From: Paenibacillus peoriae
GTDB taxonomy: Bacteria > Bacillota > Bacilli > Paenibacillales > Paenibacillaceae
DNA length: 64,000 nt
Direction: 5' to 3'
NCBI RefSeq assembly: GCF_022531965.1
Contig: NZ_CP092831.1
Coordinates: 2,260,001 to 2,324,000 of the forward strand
Positions 54,645-63,945 of the stretch are shown here, in pieces. Positions within the stretch are counted from its first letter, which is position 1. Each line of letters starts with the position of its first letter. The notes below the pieces were generated by a model, which had not been told where the DNA came from, made no database searches, and saw only the letters and a program-made list of their open reading frames with translations. The position numbers were made by a program, and so were the translations under genes.

Positions 54645-55214
54645 TCACATATTTTCATCATAATCTGTGACATCACGCTTGGCGGCAGTTGCAGGTGAGT
54701 TCGATGTACCGTATTTTTCCACGGCGTCCCATGCGCCCGCATCATCAAATCGTCCTGCATTCCGTTGGCGAACCTCACCTGCACCCTTGGGCGGCGGAGT
54801 CATGACCTGTTCCTCTACCGGACGGTCATTCGATAATTCTCGAGTTGGCGTGTGCTCGACGGTATAGGCTGTATATGGAATGGCTTGTAACCGTTCAAAA
54901 GGAATTTCTTCCCCGCTCTCCACACAAATTCCGTATGTCCCATCCTTTATCCGCTGAAGGGCTGCATTGACTTGCTCCAGCTCGTCTTGCAGCGAATCAT
55001 TAATCGCCATATCACGGGACCGTTCAAAGGTTTCTGTCCCTATATCAGCGGGGTGATTGTCATAGGACGAGAGCTCACCTGTGGAATCTGTCAGTGTTTC
55101 TCCCAATTGAGCGTTTGCCTGACCGTTTTGTTCAAAATGCTTTTCTAAATCCTTTTTCTGCTCCAACAACATATGTTTCAGCTCTGCAAGCTGCGAATCG
55201 TTCAAATGATTCAT
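54645..55214 (-). CDS. yteA: YteA-type TraR/DksA-like protein
   Basis: About 189 residues from ATG 55214 (GGGGAGAG upstream). Coiled-coil helical N-terminus, then ERSRDMAINDSLQDELEQ and the TraR/DksA core IKDGTYGICVESGEEIPFER. The zinc-finger Cys set is reduced to a single Cys (GICVESGEEI), as in YteA. YteA of B. subtilis is linked to sporulation. Monocistronic. Confidence 0.82.
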   Translation of the reverse strand: MNHLNDSQLAELKHMLLEQKKDLEKHFEQNGQANAQLGETLTDSTGELSSYDNHPADIGTETFERSRDMAINDSLQDELEQVNAALQRIKDGTYGICVESGEEIPFERLQAIPYTAYTVEHTPTRELSNDRPVEEQVMTPPPKGAGEVRQRNAGRFDDAGAWDAVEKYGTSNSPATAAKRDVTDYDENM

Positions 55215-55358
55215 GATCATCTCTCCCCTTCGTGGTCTGTATAAGTGACACGTATGCTCTTTTATACCCGTTCATAGGGCCGGGCAATCAGCAGAGACTT
55301 TTATTCCCAGCCTAGAATGTGATATAAAAAGAATAGTGTGTTAAGGAGGGAATAACCG

Positions 55359-55736
55359 ATGGATGAACATATGAAGCGTCGTCTGGATAAGCAAAAGCAG
55401 TTGTTTAAACAACTGGGCATTCAGCTGGACGCGCTCTCCATTCATGAGAAACAGTTTAAGAATAAAATGCGCGGCTATGATCCGGACGAGGTAGATGCCT
55501 TTCTGGATGAAGTGATCAAGGATTATGAACGCTTTTATGCGAATATAGCCGACCTGATGGACAAGTGGCAGGAGCAGCAGGCAACCATACGTGATTTGAA
55601 AAATGCACCCAAGCCAGCGGCCGACCTTAATGGACTTGACCGTCGTCAACTGGAGGATATCGTAAAACAGTTGGAATATAGTGTGCGCCAATTAAAGGTG
55701 CGAGTACGTCCTGAAAATGACTATTTTCCGGAGTAA
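55359..55736 (+). CDS. DivIVA-domain protein (GpsB-like)
   Basis: 125 residues, ATG 55359 after AAGGAGG. The DivIVA core IHEKQFKNKMRGYDPDEVDA, then FLDEVIKDYE, is very close to GpsB/DivIVA. A coiled coil and a second short helical end (RQLEDIVKQLEYSVRQLKVR) follow. A 25-residue helical extension precedes the core, not usual in GpsB. Likely at the division septum with cell-wall synthases. Confidence 0.83.
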   Translation: MDEHMKRRLDKQKQLFKQLGIQLDALSIHEKQFKNKMRGYDPDEVDAFLDEVIKDYERFYANIADLMDKWQEQQATIRDLKNAPKPAADLNGLDRRQLEDIVKQLEYSVRQLKVRVRPENDYFPE

Positions 55737-55833
55737 GGTGCAGTTAGCACTGTGTTGGTGCCTCTATTGTGGTATGATGGAAACAAGTATTTTATCAAAC
55801 ATTTAATGAGGCACACACATAAAGGTGGTTAAC

Positions 55834-56268
55834 ATGAGTACCCATTTTTCCGTTAGTATCCATTGTCTGCTTCTTCTGGCTGAAGGGGCACCGGAGCGAA
55901 TGACATCGTCACTTATAGCTTCCAGCATCAATACAAACCCGGTAGTTGTGAGAAGGATTATGAGCCGCCTCAAGCAAGCGGGTTTGGTTGATTCATCGCC
56001 TGGAGCACGCGGCTTTCGTCTAAGCATGTCCAGTTCAAACATCAATCTGAAAATGATCTATGAAGCGACTAAGGATGAAGGTCCGTTGTTCGCCATCCAC
56101 ACCGATAGCAATCTTAATTGTGAGGTAGGCAGGAACATAGACGCATTGTTGGATGGTTTATATACCGTGGCAGAGCAGAAAATACAGACGTTTTTCGAGA
56201 CCGTTACGCTGCGAGATTTGGAGCAGGCACTTCAGCAGCGCGTGGGGCAACAAAGTTCATCTGTGTAA
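55834..56268 (+). CDS. Rrf2-family transcription regulator (YwnA-like)
   Basis: 144 residues from ATG 55834 (AAAGGTGG upstream). Winged helix with SVSIHCLLLLAEGAPERMTS, NPVVVRRIMSRLKQAGLV and GARGFRLS. Only one Cys (NCEV), so no iron-sulfur cluster of IscR type. Followed closely by the phosphodiesterase gene, 24 bases apart. Confidence 0.82.
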   Translation: MSTHFSVSIHCLLLLAEGAPERMTSSLIASSINTNPVVVRRIMSRLKQAGLVDSSPGARGFRLSMSSSNINLKMIYEATKDEGPLFAIHTDSNLNCEVGRNIDALLDGLYTVAEQKIQTFFETVTLRDLEQALQQRVGQQSSSV

Positions 56269-56292
56269 AGACGCTGGTAAGGAGCAATTAAT

Positions 56293-56793
56293 ATGAAAAT
56301 CATCGTACTTTCAGACACTCATATGCCGCACAGAGGCAAAACACTGCCTAGTCGACTGGTACAGGAGTTAAAAGGCAGTGACCTCATTCTCCATGCCGGA
56401 GACTGGACGGATTGGTTCGTATATGAACGTCTAGCTGAATTTGCGCCTGTGCAAGGCATTGCCGGAAACAATGATGGAGTGGACATCGTGGAGCGTCTAG
56501 GCTATCAGCGAATCGTTGAAGCCCAAGGCAAGCGAATCGGCATGGTTCACGGTCACGGCTGGCGAGGCACGACAGAAAATATCGCATTGAATACGTTTAA
56601 GGGAGAAACGCTGGATTGCCTGATTTATGGACATTCTCATATTCCGGTGCTCAAAACGATTGACGGTCAGCTTGTCCTTAATCCGGGGTCTCCGACGGAC
56701 AAACGCGGTCAAGACGAATATTCATTTATCGTGCTGACGATTGAAGCTGGTCAGATGGAAGCACAGCTTGTTCTTTATCCAGATAAACATTGA
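56293..56793 (+). CDS. YfcE/MJ0936-type metallophosphoesterase
   Basis: 166 residues. Metal ligands DTHMPHRG (Asp, His), HAGDWTD, GNNDG, HGHGW and YGHSHIP are all present, so this is a complete calcineurin-like phosphodiesterase of the small YfcE class. Natural substrate unknown. Confidence 0.87.
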   Translation: MKIIVLSDTHMPHRGKTLPSRLVQELKGSDLILHAGDWTDWFVYERLAEFAPVQGIAGNNDGVDIVERLGYQRIVEAQGKRIGMVHGHGWRGTTENIALNTFKGETLDCLIYGHSHIPVLKTIDGQLVLNPGSPTDKRGQDEYSFIVLTIEAGQMEAQLVLYPDKH

Positions 56794-56828
56794 TTTAAAA
56801 CCAACAACTGTTGATTAAAGGGGAAGCT

Positions 56829-57155
56829 ATGGCTATTTTTGAATTAGAACCAATGAAGCATCATGTATTGATTTGCAATGGAGGCACATGTATGCGACAT
56901 GAGGGTGAAGAAGTTACACAGGCAATTCGGGATGAAATTCGTAAACAAAATGCAGAGGCATATATTCACACGACCAGAACTCGCTGTAATGGGCGTTGTC
57001 ATGATGCTGCGGTTGTGATCGTCTATCCTCAAGGGGACTGGTATGGTCAAATGACCCCCGACTCGGGGACTCAACTAGTGCGGAAGCTCGTAACGGGAGA
57101 GAAGCTGGAACCTCATCTTTTTTATGAGTGTACAGGTCAATCCAGCTCGGAATAA
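56829..57155 (+). CDS. Thioredoxin-like [2Fe-2S] ferredoxin-type protein
   Basis: 108 residues from ATG 56829 (AAGGGGAAG upstream). Cys pattern ICNGGTCMRH and RCNGRCHDAA gives the four ligands of the thioredoxin-like ferredoxin fold. The sequence around YPQGDWYGQM fits as well. Electron carrier role is inferred from the family. Confidence 0.8.
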   Translation: MAIFELEPMKHHVLICNGGTCMRHEGEEVTQAIRDEIRKQNAEAYIHTTRTRCNGRCHDAAVVIVYPQGDWYGQMTPDSGTQLVRKLVTGEKLEPHLFYECTGQSSSE

Positions 57156-57184
57156 TCCAATCAACCATCTATAAGTACACGAGT

Positions 57185-57217
57185 AGAGAAAATCTTTGCG
57201 GAGATTTTCTCTTTTTT
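57185..57217 (+). terminator. Terminator after the ferredoxin-like gene
   Basis: AGAGAAAATCT and AGATTTTCTCT followed by TTTTT. Confidence 0.85.
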
Positions 57218-57285
57218 GCGTTTAATCCCCGATGTGAAAGGTAAAAGTATACTGTGGACACCAATCCGATAGGGAGGGAAGTAAA

Positions 57286-57564
57286 ATGGCCCCATTTGAA
57301 GATAACCTGCACGATCAGAATGAGCAGAAAGGACAGACGGGGGAAGGAACGACGGAATCTAAACACCAGGAACAGTCGATCAATCGAGATCATGCAGAGC
57401 AGTATCCAACAGAGCAGGAAAGCTTGTTTGACCGTTTTGAGATCGAGCAGACGGTAGATGCCATTCCTGTAGAGGATTTGAAGATGGAAAGACAGGAGGA
57501 GAAAGACAAGGATGCAACCAAGCATACCTCTTCCAGTGAGAAAAAATACAATGGTGGCATATAA
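57286..57564 (+). CDS. Small hydrophilic protein, 92 residues
   Basis: ATG 57286 after GGGAGGGAAG. Very rich in Glu, Gln, Lys and Asp, with no hydrophobic core, probably disordered (for example EQKGQTGEGTTESKHQEQ). Family not recognised; such proteins are common in spores and desiccation response, but nothing specific supports that. Confidence 0.5.
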   Translation: MAPFEDNLHDQNEQKGQTGEGTTESKHQEQSINRDHAEQYPTEQESLFDRFEIEQTVDAIPVEDLKMERQEEKDKDATKHTSSSEKKYNGGI

Positions 57565-57670
57565 TCATCAACTAACTGGTAATATTTAAAAAGAAATCTC
57601 TTGACTTTAAGATATGTGTAATGTACATTAAGTTACGAAAAGTAATTAATTTTTCTCAGGAGGTAACAAA

Positions 57671-58273
57671 ATGACTAAAGACTTCTTCACAGCTCTGAAA
57701 GACAGACGCTCCTATTATGGTATTAGCAAAGAACAAGTCATTTCTGACCAACGGATTCAAGAAATTGTAGAGGAAGCTGTGAAGTACACACCTACCTCGT
57801 TCAACTCCCAAACTTCACGCGCCGTAGTGTTGCTTGGAGAACATCATGACAAACTGTGGAATATTACAGAAGATATTTTGCGGGAAGTGGTAGGCAATGA
57901 AGAACAATTCAAATCTACTGCTGAGAAAATGAACGGTTTCCGCAGCGGTTACGGAACGGTCTTGTTCTTTGAAGACAATAACGTGATAGCTGGTCTGCAA
58001 CAACAATTCGAAGCCTATGCGGACAATTTTCCAATCTGGGCTAACCAATCTAATGGTATGTTGCAATTGGTTGTATGGACAGCTCTGGAACAAGAAGGAT
58101 TGGGCGCATCCCTTCAGCATTACAACCCTTTGATTGATGAAAAAGTGAAAAACGAATGGAACATTCCTGAGCACTGGAAACTGATTGCTGAAATGCCATT
58201 TGGTAAACCGACATTCCAACCAGGTGAAAAAGAATTCCAGCCTATTGAAGAACGTGTAAAAACATTTAAATAA
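57671..58273 (+). CDS. Nitroreductase-family protein
   Basis: 200 residues, ATG 57671 after CAGGAGG. N-terminal RRSYYGISKEQVISDQ and TPTSFNSQTSRAVVLLG, C-terminal EQEGLGASLQHY and MPFGKP are the FMN-binding nitroreductase blocks. Promoter TTGACT, 17 bases, TACATT at about 57602-57630 overlaps a palindrome TAATGTACATTA, a possible operator. Confidence 0.85.
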   Translation: MTKDFFTALKDRRSYYGISKEQVISDQRIQEIVEEAVKYTPTSFNSQTSRAVVLLGEHHDKLWNITEDILREVVGNEEQFKSTAEKMNGFRSGYGTVLFFEDNNVIAGLQQQFEAYADNFPIWANQSNGMLQLVVWTALEQEGLGASLQHYNPLIDEKVKNEWNIPEHWKLIAEMPFGKPTFQPGEKEFQPIEERVKTFK

Positions 58274-58311
58274 TTTTCACGATAAAATGACGTTTCAAGT
58301 TCAGCCTGATT

Positions 58312-58341
58312 AGAGCACTGTGGGTATCTACAGTGCTCTTT
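58312..58341 (+). terminator. Terminator after the nitroreductase gene
   Basis: AGAGCACTGT and ACAGTGCTCT, then TT; short tail. Confidence 0.7.
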
Positions 58342-58508
58342 GCCATTCCATTTTTAAGATATGTAAGCTTTGATATATACAGACACAGCGGTTAATTCAT
58401 CCGTTAGTGGGTGATATTATGTTTAAAATTGGATGAGAAGTTTACATAGATGTGATTGCGGTTTTATGCAGCTGTCTAGGATAACGCGCATTCAAAGGAG
58501 GAAAAGTG

Positions 58509-59432
58509 ATGAACTATGATTGCATTATTGTTGGCGGGGGAATTGCCGGTTTGCAAGCAGCCATTCAATTGGGAAGATACAGCAGTCATCGGGTGCTGGT
58601 AATAGATTCCGGCTATGGTCGGTCTACGCTGTGTCATCAATATCATAATATTTTGGGATTTCCTGAGGGAATTTCTGGTGAAGAGCTGCGACGGCGTGGA
58701 CGTAGCGAGGCTACGAAACTAGGAACTGAGTTTGTTGAAGAAAAGGCGGTCAAAGCCGTCAAAAGGGATGAGCTTTTTGACATTCAAGTGGAGGAAGGCT
58801 CCATGTATTCGTCAAAGACGCTGCTGTTGGCGACAGGGCTAACGGATCGTTTTCCAAAACTGGATGGGTTACAAGCTTGCTTGGGCAACAGTGTATATGT
58901 GTGCCCGGATTGTGACGGTTATGAGGTTCAGGATCGCAGTACGGTCGTCATGGGGGCTGGCAAAGCAGGAGCTTCCATGGCTCTGATTTTATCAGAGCGC
59001 ACCGATCAACTTGTATATGTCAATCATGAGCGTTCAGAGGTGCCGGACGAGCTGAGCGAAAAGCTGCGGGAAAAAGGGATTGGCTATAAGGAAGCCGCTA
59101 TTTCTGAGATTATAACCGGAGAACCGGGCTGTTTTGAAGGAGTGCGGCTGGCCGATGGACAAGTAGTTCGAGCAGAGCGGGGCTTTTTAGCTTTTGGCAG
59201 CAATCATGTTCATTCAGAGCTGGCAGAGCAACTGGGTGTACATCTGCTGCATAATAAGCACATTGAAACTCATCCTCGCAGCAAAATGACAAATGTGGAA
59301 AATGTATGGGTAGCCGGGGACTTAGGGGCTCATGCCGAACAAGCGACTGTAGCGATGGGAGAAGGAGCTATGTCAGCGATTTGGATACACAAGGTATTAA
59401 CGGGTATGAAAACAAAAGTACCGCAGCTCTGA
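58509..59432 (+). CDS. Thioredoxin-reductase-like FAD oxidoreductase
   Basis: 307 residues from ATG 58509 (AAAGGAGGAAAAG upstream). FAD motif IIVGGGIAGLQAA, redox pair VCPDCDG (about 137-143), NAD(P) motif VVMGAGKAGAS, and VWVAGDLG near the end. The CxxC is of the TrxB kind. However, one FAD-associated block is unusual and the genome's main trxB is usually elsewhere, so this may reduce another partner. Single gene. Confidence 0.82.
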   Translation: MNYDCIIVGGGIAGLQAAIQLGRYSSHRVLVIDSGYGRSTLCHQYHNILGFPEGISGEELRRRGRSEATKLGTEFVEEKAVKAVKRDELFDIQVEEGSMYSSKTLLLATGLTDRFPKLDGLQACLGNSVYVCPDCDGYEVQDRSTVVMGAGKAGASMALILSERTDQLVYVNHERSEVPDELSEKLREKGIGYKEAAISEIITGEPGCFEGVRLADGQVVRAERGFLAFGSNHVHSELAEQLGVHLLHNKHIETHPRSKMTNVENVWVAGDLGAHAEQATVAMGEGAMSAIWIHKVLTGMKTKVPQL

Positions 59433-59444
59433 GAGCTGCGGTTT
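59420..59444. terminator. Terminator at the end of the reductase gene
   Basis: ACCGCAGCTCT gaG AGCTGCGGT; the stem includes the stop codon of the plus-strand gene and the end of the minus-strand gene. Confidence 0.65.
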
Positions 59445-59772
59445 AGAACGATGGGCGTGTACTCGTTGGGAGATGAAGTTCGAAGCGTTTTAATTGATCG
59501 CTCATGCCGTACTTACGTAAAATTTCTGTCTGTTTGTTGCCGATAAGATCAAAATGCGGATAGGGCTGACGTTGATGAATATATTGGGGGTCCAATCCGT
59601 TATGGTTGCACCATAAGCGCAGCTTGTCCAAATTAGAACATCCCACCTTGGTGACGGTTGTAATGCCTGGAAAGCGATCATCCACCCAGTAATGTGTCAG
59701 AAAAGCAATTTCACCACGACTGACCTCTCTTTTCCAGGCCATAAGCTCCTGCCGGGTAATGCCAAATGCCAT
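59443..59772 (-). CDS. Conserved protein of unknown function, 109 residues
   Basis: Begins MAFGITRQELMAWKREV; contains GEIAFLTHYWVDDRFPGITT, KVGCSNLDKL and HQRQPYPHFDL. Minus-strand GGAGGG precedes the start. It looks like a widespread small Firmicute protein, possibly YneQ of Bacillus, but I am not certain. Soluble, no known catalytic motif. Confidence 0.65.
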   Translation of the reverse strand: MAFGITRQELMAWKREVSRGEIAFLTHYWVDDRFPGITTVTKVGCSNLDKLRLWCNHNGLDPQYIHQRQPYPHFDLIGNKQTEILRKYGMSDQLKRFELHLPTSTRPSF

Positions 59773-59877
59773 CGTTCTCTTCCCTCCTTGGCTCAGACTG
59801 AAATCATGAGCTGCTGCGTGGTTGTTCCATTATTTTCGTACTGTAGTCTGTATTATGATCCACATGGGGTAACACAA

Positions 59878-59910
59878 TAACAGGAGAACATGTGTGACGA
59901 TCTCCTGTTA
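59878..59910 (-). terminator. Terminator after the HxlR gene
   Basis: TAACAGGAG and CTCCTGTTA around a 15-base loop; modest T tail on the minus strand. Confidence 0.55.
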
Positions 59911-59914
59911 GAAG

Positions 59915-60235
59915 TTAAAGCCATCTCTCGGCCCAGCTCTCCACACCATTCAATGCATCACCTAGCTCTTTACCCTTGCGTGTCAGCGAATACTCGGTAC
60001 GCACAGGCCGCTCTGTGATGACATTGCGAAGGATCAGGCCGGAAAGCTCTAGTTCCTTGATGCGTTCGTTCAGCATGCGTTTGCTAAGATCGGGTATGGA
60101 GACGTGAATTTCACTAAATCGTTTGGGATGTTCCATCAAAGTATGAATGATGAGAGCGGTCCATTTTTTGCTGATGATCTGAAAGGACTGTTCCACCTTA
60201 CCGCACAAAAGCTTAGGCTGCCTGTCGTCGCTCAT
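59915..60235 (-). CDS. HxlR-family transcription regulator
   Basis: 106 residues. The HxlR winged helix is clear: CGKVEQSFQIISKKWTALII, HPKRFSEIHVSIPDLSKRML, and PVRTEYSLTRKGKEL. One Cys near the N-terminus, as in redox/electrophile sensors of the family. Targets may include nearby oxidoreductases (nitroreductase at 57.7 kb, reductase at 58.5 kb); this is inference. Confidence 0.86.
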   Translation of the reverse strand: MSDDRQPKLLCGKVEQSFQIISKKWTALIIHTLMEHPKRFSEIHVSIPDLSKRMLNERIKELELSGLILRNVITERPVRTEYSLTRKGKELGDALNGVESWAERWL

Positions 60236-60428
60236 CTGAATCCCCTCAATTTCATTGTTGTTTTAAACAGTATACTAAAAGTAACTCTGTATACCAATAG
60301 TAACTATAACGCTTTGTGTCAACTGTGACATATTTAACATTTTTTTCTCTTTCCTTTCGTCAATCATACCACAGAAAACGTTATCATTACAGGATATATC
60401 GAATGTTCACGATTTCGCTAAAATTTGA

Positions 60429-60458
60429 TTGACTTGCCCCTTATTTTGGGTGTATTAT
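60429..60458 (+). promoter_or_regulatory. Promoter of zwf
   Basis: TTGACT (60429-60434), 18 bases, TATTAT (60453-60458), about 70 bases before the start codon. Confidence 0.6.
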
Positions 60459-60525
60459 GGGTTACGTTAATTCCTCAGGTAACTTTTAATAACCTCATCT
60501 TTATAATGGGAAGAAGGAATATTTC

Positions 60526-62028
60526 ATGGATTCAATGACATTTGTCTTATTTGGAGCGACAGGGGATTTGGCTAAACGCAAAATTTACCCTGCCTTGTAT
60601 AATTTGTTTGTAGAAGGTAAAATTCCGGCTTCCTTTTCTGTAATTGGGATGGGGCGTCGTGAAGTGGCAGACGAGCAATTTCAAAGTAATGTAGAGCAAT
60701 CCATTAAGGATTTTTCCAGACACGTGAATGAAGACCGTGCACAGATGGATCAGTTCTTAAGTGCTTTCCGTTACAGCGCATTGAACGTCAACTACCCGGA
60801 AGATTATAAAAAGCTGCTACAGCTTGCTGAGCAACGTGAAAATGACTTGGGAATTCCGGGGAACCGCATGTTTTACTTATCGGTGGCACCGGAATTTTTT
60901 GATGTGATTGCCCTCAATATTCGGGAGAGTGGTTTAGCTGAAACAAAGGGTTGGAAACGGCTCATTATCGAAAAACCATTTGGGCACGATCTGGAATCCG
61001 CACGTGAGTTGAATGATCGCCTGAGTAGAACCTTTGCTGAGGATGAGATTTATCGTATTGACCATTACTTAGGCAAGCCTATGGTTCAAAACCTTGAAGC
61101 CTTAAAATTCGCTAATCCGTTGCTTCAAGGGATATGGAACAATCAGTACATCGCCAATGTGCAAATTACCGCTTCTGAGACTGTAGGAGTAGAGGAGCGA
61201 GCAGGATACTATGATCACTCTGGCGCTATTCGTGATATGGTACAAAATCACATGCTGCAGGTATTGATGATGGCGGCTATGAACAAGCCGGGACATGTCA
61301 CGGCTGACCAGGTGCGTGACGAAAAAAGCAAGGTTATGGACGCGCTTCGTGCACTTGATCCTTCTGATATTGCTTCCAGCGTGGTTAGAGGCCAATATAC
61401 CAACGGTGAGATCAACGGAAAAGCAGTTCCTTCCTATAAAGAAGAGCCGGATATCGGACCTGATTCGCAAAATGATACTTTTATTTCAGCTCGCCTATGG
61501 ATTGACAACGAACAATGGTCGGGTGTGCCGTTCTATATTCGTACCGGGAAACGCATGAAAGAAAAATCTACTCGTATCGTCGTGGAATTCAAAAAGGATA
61601 GCACAGATCCTTATGCCGCTCAAGGGCAACCGACTGACCCGAACTTGCTGATCATCCATGTTAACCCGGATGAAAAGGTAACGCTGCGTCTGAATAGTAG
61701 AGACCCGCTAAACGCTGGTCAACTGGAAACGGTTCTGATGAATTATCATTCCGAGGCCAAGGATGTACCAGAAGCCTATGAACGCCTCATCTTTGATGCA
61801 CTGCGCGGAGATTCCACCTTTTTTGCTCATTGGAACGAAGTTGAGCTTTCATGGGTGTGGGTTCAACCTGTACTGGAAGCTTTTGCTCGTGGTGAGGTTC
61901 CACTACACACGTATGCAGCAGGCTCTTACGGTCCAGAAGCTTCAGATCAAATGTTAGAGGAGCAAGGCTTTACATGGTGGCTGGACGAAAAGTCCGAAAG
62001 CTCTGAGAAAGCAGTCGTTCGTTCTTAA
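60526..62028 (+). CDS. zwf: Glucose-6-phosphate 1-dehydrogenase
   Basis: 500 residues, normal for the family. NADP motif FGATGDLAKRK near the start, active site RIDHYLGKPMVQN (about 178-190, with the catalytic His) and IIEKPFGHD. It oxidises glucose-6-phosphate to 6-phosphogluconolactone, first step of the oxidative pentose phosphate pathway, giving NADPH. gnd follows 54 bases later; 6-phosphogluconolactonase is not in the window. Confidence 0.95.
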   Translation: MDSMTFVLFGATGDLAKRKIYPALYNLFVEGKIPASFSVIGMGRREVADEQFQSNVEQSIKDFSRHVNEDRAQMDQFLSAFRYSALNVNYPEDYKKLLQLAEQRENDLGIPGNRMFYLSVAPEFFDVIALNIRESGLAETKGWKRLIIEKPFGHDLESARELNDRLSRTFAEDEIYRIDHYLGKPMVQNLEALKFANPLLQGIWNNQYIANVQITASETVGVEERAGYYDHSGAIRDMVQNHMLQVLMMAAMNKPGHVTADQVRDEKSKVMDALRALDPSDIASSVVRGQYTNGEINGKAVPSYKEEPDIGPDSQNDTFISARLWIDNEQWSGVPFYIRTGKRMKEKSTRIVVEFKKDSTDPYAAQGQPTDPNLLIIHVNPDEKVTLRLNSRDPLNAGQLETVLMNYHSEAKDVPEAYERLIFDALRGDSTFFAHWNEVELSWVWVQPVLEAFARGEVPLHTYAAGSYGPEASDQMLEEQGFTWWLDEKSESSEKAVVRS

Positions 62029-62082
62029 CAGTAACAAGAAAGTATATCCAAAATATGTTTGCTACGGCAGGAGGCCATTACT

Positions 62083-62976
62083 ATGCAAGTAGGATTAATT
62101 GGTTTGGGAAAAATGGGTTTGAATCTCGGGAAAAATTTGATTGATCATAAGCATGAACTTGTCGCTTACGACGTCAATGCAGCCGCAATCCAAGAAATGA
62201 AGGATTATGGAGCTAAAGGTGCTTCTACATTGGAAGAGCTTGTACAGGCAACTCAATCCCCTAGAGTATTATGGATCATGGTTCCTCACCAAATTGTTGA
62301 TTCTGTGCTGGATCAGCTTCAACCGATGTTGTCCAAAGGGGACATCATTATTGAAGGTGGTAATTCTCATTACAAAGAGTCTATTGCTCGTCATGCCCGC
62401 TTAAAAGAACATGGTATCAGCTTCATGGATGCTGGAACTTCAGGCGGGATGGAAGGCGCACGCAATGGCGCTTGTTATATGATCGGTGGCGATCCGGAAG
62501 CTTGGGCGGTTGTTGAGCCTGTTTTCCGCGACACAGCAGTGGAAAATGGATATTTGTACGCAGGTAAATCCGGAAGCGGACATTTTCTGAAAATGGTTCA
62601 TAACGGTGTGGAATACGGCATGATGGCTTCCATCGGTGAAGGATTTGAAGTGCTGGAAAAAAGCAACTTTGACTTTGATTATGAACAAGTAGCGCGTGTG
62701 TGGAACAACGGTTCTGTTATCCGCTCTTGGTTGATGGGCTTAACTGAACGTGCATTCTCCAAAGATGCAAACCTGGACGAAATCCGTGGGGTTATGCACT
62801 CTTCTGGTGAAGGAAAATGGACGGTTGAAGAAGCGTTGGACATTCAGGCTGCTACACCAGTTATTGCCTTGTCCCTGCTGATGCGCTACCGGTCTCTTGA
62901 TGCGGACACGTTCAACGGGAAAGTGGTTGCTGCACTGCGTAATGAATTTGGCGGTCACGCGGTAGAAAAGAAGTAA
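62083..62976 (+). CDS. gnd: 6-phosphogluconate dehydrogenase, decarboxylating (short YqeC type)
   Basis: 297 residues from ATG 62083, with AGGAGG upstream. Cofactor motif GLIGLGKMGLNLGKN, substrate motif FMDAGTSGGMEGARNG and the catalytic Lys in SGHFLKMVHNGVEYGMM. The short form (about 300 residues, against 470 for GndA) is usually NAD-dependent. It turns 6-phosphogluconate into ribulose-5-phosphate. Operon with zwf, terminator downstream. Confidence 0.93.
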   Translation: MQVGLIGLGKMGLNLGKNLIDHKHELVAYDVNAAAIQEMKDYGAKGASTLEELVQATQSPRVLWIMVPHQIVDSVLDQLQPMLSKGDIIIEGGNSHYKESIARHARLKEHGISFMDAGTSGGMEGARNGACYMIGGDPEAWAVVEPVFRDTAVENGYLYAGKSGSGHFLKMVHNGVEYGMMASIGEGFEVLEKSNFDFDYEQVARVWNNGSVIRSWLMGLTERAFSKDANLDEIRGVMHSSGEGKWTVEEALDIQAATPVIALSLLMRYRSLDADTFNGKVVAALRNEFGGHAVEKK

Positions 62977-62996
62977 TAACAATATAAGTTAGTATC

Positions 62997-63026
62997 TATC
63001 CCCGTAGCTTCACAACTGCGGGGATA
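62997..63026 (+). terminator. Terminator of the zwf-gnd operon
   Basis: TATCCCCG and CGGGGATA stem, followed by a weak T stretch. Confidence 0.75.
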
Positions 63027-63132
63027 TTGCTATATGTTTTGGCGTTTATTGGATTTTTGCATAACCTGCATATGCATATTTTTCCTTGTATATCCGCACA
63101 ATAGGTGAAAAAGGCGGAAGGGTGAATAGCAT

Positions 63133-63807
63133 ATGTGCAAAAGGTTTTCGTTATCGGCTGATTTAGATGAGGTGAGGGATCACTTTGGTATACAACGGGT
63201 GATGTATTATTACAAAACACGCTATAACATGAGTCCTACTCAGCATGTTCCAATTGTGCTGCATCAGGATGGAGAGCGGGTACTTGATGAATTTCGTTGG
63301 GGATTTATTCCCTACTGGGGCAAGGATTGTGTCAATGCAGACTTAAATACGGTTCGGGTAAATCCGAGTTATCGCAAGATGGCGGAAACCCGACGCTGTA
63401 TCATTCCATGCAATGGATTTTATTATTGGCGAAAATTAGGCAAACGCATGTGTGCTGTAAGGGTGGTACTGCCGGAACAGAAGATGTTTGCGGTCGCGGG
63501 GCTATATGAAGTATGGCATGATAGTCGTAAGGAGCCTTTACGCACCTGTACGATGATGACAGTTCATGCTAATACGGATATACGTGAATTCGATACCCGC
63601 ATGCCAGCTATTTTGGAAGCTGATCATATAGATTCATGGCTGGATCCGTCTGTCCAGAACATAGATGAGCTGCTGCCTCTATTGCGCACGTATGAGCAAG
63701 GCGACATGAACATCTATCCAGTGACCCCGCTGGTGGCCAATGATGAACATGATAACCGTGAATGTATTCAGGAAATGGATTTGCAGTGGTCCTGGATTAA
63801 ACCTTAA
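63133..63807 (+). CDS. YedK/HMCES-family abasic-site protein (SRAP)
   Basis: 224 residues. The start is fixed by the catalytic Cys at position 2 (MCKRF), which becomes N-terminal and forms a thiazolidine with abasic sites in single-stranded DNA. Further family blocks: RYNMSPTQHVPIV, FRWGFIPYW, NADLNTVRVNPSYRK in place of NARSET, RCIIPCNGFYYW, and the His in MMTVHANTDI. Protects replication forks at abasic sites. Confidence 0.9.
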   Translation: MCKRFSLSADLDEVRDHFGIQRVMYYYKTRYNMSPTQHVPIVLHQDGERVLDEFRWGFIPYWGKDCVNADLNTVRVNPSYRKMAETRRCIIPCNGFYYWRKLGKRMCAVRVVLPEQKMFAVAGLYEVWHDSRKEPLRTCTMMTVHANTDIREFDTRMPAILEADHIDSWLDPSVQNIDELLPLLRTYEQGDMNIYPVTPLVANDEHDNRECIQEMDLQWSWIKP

Positions 63808-63945
63808 ATGTATGGAGATTTTCATCCATTATTGATCATAAGCTTCCCGCCACCTGCATAGGTATGTATTGGGGAACAAGCGTCATGATCCGGGGAGAGG
63901 GGAAACGGCCGAAGGAGTATCTCATATGGGATGGAGGCGATTGGA

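Noticed and set aside
54071..54784. Minus-strand frame of 237 codons across the Gfo/Idh/MocA gene
   Set aside because: Shadow of the oxidoreductase and crosses its terminator; no start signals.
60372..60386. Possible CcpA (cre) site upstream of zwf
   Set aside because: CAGAAAACGTTATCA has two mismatches at conserved positions and lies well upstream of the promoter; too weak to call.
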